From assembly GCA_903877125.1 (NCBI GenBank), contig CAIRCM010000044.1, positions 1 through 32,872 on the forward strand: a DNA stretch of 32,872 bases. Reading direction: 5' to 3'. The notes below the pieces were generated by a model. It ran no database searches and had not been told where the DNA came from. It was given only the letters and a program-made list of their open reading frames with translations. The position numbers and the translations under genes were made by a program. Numbering within the stretch: position 1 is the stretch's first letter; every line of letters starts with the position of its first letter. Source of the stretch: an uncultured Acetobacteraceae bacterium (GTDB taxonomy: Bacteria; Pseudomonadota; Alphaproteobacteria; Acetobacterales; Acetobacteraceae). Positions 31,827 through 32,872 of this stretch are shown here, piece by piece.

Positions 31827-32594
31827 TCAGCCTGGCCCGCACACCCGGCTTTGCGTGCGCTCCAGCACCCATTCGGTTTTGCCGATCAGTTGCGTCAGGC
31901 TGACGCAGTCTCCGACATTAACGGCCGAGAATGAATCGACCGAGAACATCGGCCGGTCGGGCAGCAGGATGCGATATTTGAACAAAGTGGCCGTGCCGAA
32001 CTGCTCCTCGGTGCCGTCGGCCACACGCGACGCCATCGCTCCGCCGATGGGTCCGCCATACACAACGCCCTGGCCAATCCGGCCGCTCATTGTCTCGTTT
32101 GTCGTGGTCGTTTCGCTTTCGACGGCCATGACCCGGCCATGGCCGGTATTGATATAGTAGCGGTTATCGTTCGGCTGAACGCCCACAATGGCCCCGTAGA
32201 GCTGATGGATGAAGTCCGCCTGGCTGGTATCGCCGCCCAGGCCCACCATCCGCACCCGCGGCAGCCAAACGACCGAAAGCGTTGTCGGCGGCGCGGAGGA
32301 TTTCCGGATGTAGATTCGGGCCACAGCGCCGTACGATATGTCGCCGGGCGGTTTGGTGACAGTGAAGTAAGTCCCGCTCCAATCTTCCCGCGTGCTGGTC
32401 AATTGGAGCTTGAGGCGTGCGATGCCCTTCAGCGTCGCCGCGGTAAGATGGTCGTAGGTCGTGTCGAAATCGGCGGGAACCCCCGCATCGGACGGGGCCG
32501 CGGTCACATCGTTCATGTTGTTGGACGCCACGGAGCATCCCGCCACAACCGATAGCACGCAAAGCGCGCCCGCTGCCTGAATCAGTCGTCGCAT
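31827..32594 (-). CDS. Predicted lipoprotein of unknown function
   Basis: This protein of about 255 residues starts with a signal peptide ending in the lipobox VVAGC, so it should be lipid-anchored at Cys20. The mature part has FDTTYDHLTAATLKGIARLKLQ, an all-beta region ending in VGVQPNDNRYYINTGHGR, a Gly-rich VYGGPIGGAMASRVADGTEEQ and a final VSLTQLIGKTEWVLERTQSRVCGPG. I do not recognise the family. I used the ATG at 32594; the ATG at 32615 would add seven residues and also has a plausible ribosome-binding site. Its stop lies 69 bases before the NHL start on the same strand, so read-through into that operon is possible. Confidence 0.8.
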   Translation of the reverse strand: MRRLIQAAGALCVLSVVAGCSVASNNMNDVTAAPSDAGVPADFDTTYDHLTAATLKGIARLKLQLTSTREDWSGTYFTVTKPPGDISYGAVARIYIRKSSAPPTTLSVVWLPRVRMVGLGGDTSQADFIHQLYGAIVGVQPNDNRYYINTGHGRVMAVESETTTTNETMSGRIGQGVVYGGPIGGAMASRVADGTEEQFGTATLFKYRILLPDRPMFSVDSFSAVNVGDCVSLTQLIGKTEWVLERTQSRVCGPG

Positions 32595-32828
32595 GCCTGG
32601 TCCCTGTCTACTCATCCGGGTTCCCCATCGTCCCTACATCTTTGAACACGTTATCGGCCGCGACGGATTCGCTGGATGACGACATTCATGGGTCGTTCGC
32701 GCCAACCCTGCGATCACGGGGTCAACGTTCTTCCACCCCGCTCACACCGAAGCAGGTACCGCACTTGGCTGGCCAGAGGCAAGCGGGATTACAATGACTT
32801 AGGCAACGCCCAAAATTAAACGAGTCGG

Positions 32829-32872
32829 CCGACCACTCCCAAATCGTCAAGGCCCGGCTCGTCCGGGCCACC
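32829..32872. repeat. Palindromic intergenic repeat, copy 2 (cut by window end)
   Basis: Positions 32829-32870 repeat positions 1-42 with a single mismatch (A for T at the 22nd base). The core stem GGCCCGG-CTCGT-CCGGGCC is intact, but the outer stem seen in copy 1 is broken by the mismatch and the window edge. The 213 bases between the lipoprotein gene and this repeat contain nothing else I recognise. Confidence 0.75.

Noticed and set aside
1-32872. CRISPR arrays, tRNA or rRNA genes, insertion sequences
   Set aside because: I saw no regularly spaced repeats, no tRNA-like cloverleaf, no rRNA sequence and no transposase-like protein.

Overview
This 32.9 kb window is GC-rich with densely packed genes. 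It looks like chromosome from an alphaproteobacterium, most likely of the Acetobacteraceae or a related Rhodospirillales group. That placement rests on base composition, the mutM-ubiE-coaBC neighbourhood and the style of the catabolic genes; it is inferred, because no rRNA or tRNA is present. I support 33 protein genes. No regulator, transposase, integrase, CRISPR array or RNA gene was recognised.

Layout. At 0.2-3.3 kb two coupled short-chain dehydrogenases are divergent from an acyl-CoA ligase. At 3.3-8.3 kb a minus-strand run goes ubiE, coaBC, a GNAT acetyltransferase, then a NitT/TauT-type solute-binding protein and two permeases with no ATPase. At 8.3-12.5 kb a plus-strand run goes mutM, a short thioredoxin-reductase-like flavoprotein, a UGSC-motif selenoprotein and two tandem paralogous proteins. 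At 12.5-14.6 kb lie an ABC exporter and a 66-residue protein. From 14.6 to 31.8 kb there is a dense catabolic-looking region: GMC oxidoreductase, iron-ADH-fold protein, EthD-like protein, methyltransferase, carboxymuconolactone-decarboxylase-like protein, LLM monooxygenase, Asp-box propeller, Tat-exported binding protein, HpcH/HpaI aldolase, amidohydrolase, Ldh-family oxidoreductase, Baeyer-Villiger-type monooxygenase, class II aldolase, an internally duplicated protein, a thioesterase-like protein and an NHL propeller. A lipoprotein gene closes the window.

The most important observation is at 10031-10549. An in-frame TGA at codon 94 is followed directly by Gly-Ser-Cys, and the frame stays open for another 78 residues. 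A hairpin with the geometry of a bacterial SECIS element begins 6 bases after the TGA. An ordinary gene caller would split this into a 93-residue protein and a 65-residue fragment. The gene sits tightly between a TrxR-like flavoprotein and two paralogous Cys-containing proteins, which suggests a dedicated selenium/thiol redox module. The selenoprotein family itself (UGSC) is, to my knowledge, already named; the four-gene arrangement may not be characterised.

The catabolic region is organised as small divergent operons separated by hairpins at convergent ends. Together the enzymes would suit oxidation of an alcohol or ketone, Baeyer-Villiger insertion, hydrolysis and aldol cleavage, but the substrate cannot be read from sequence. 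Several members have lost catalytic or metal-binding residues typical of their families. A 42-base palindromic repeat occurs at both ends of the window.
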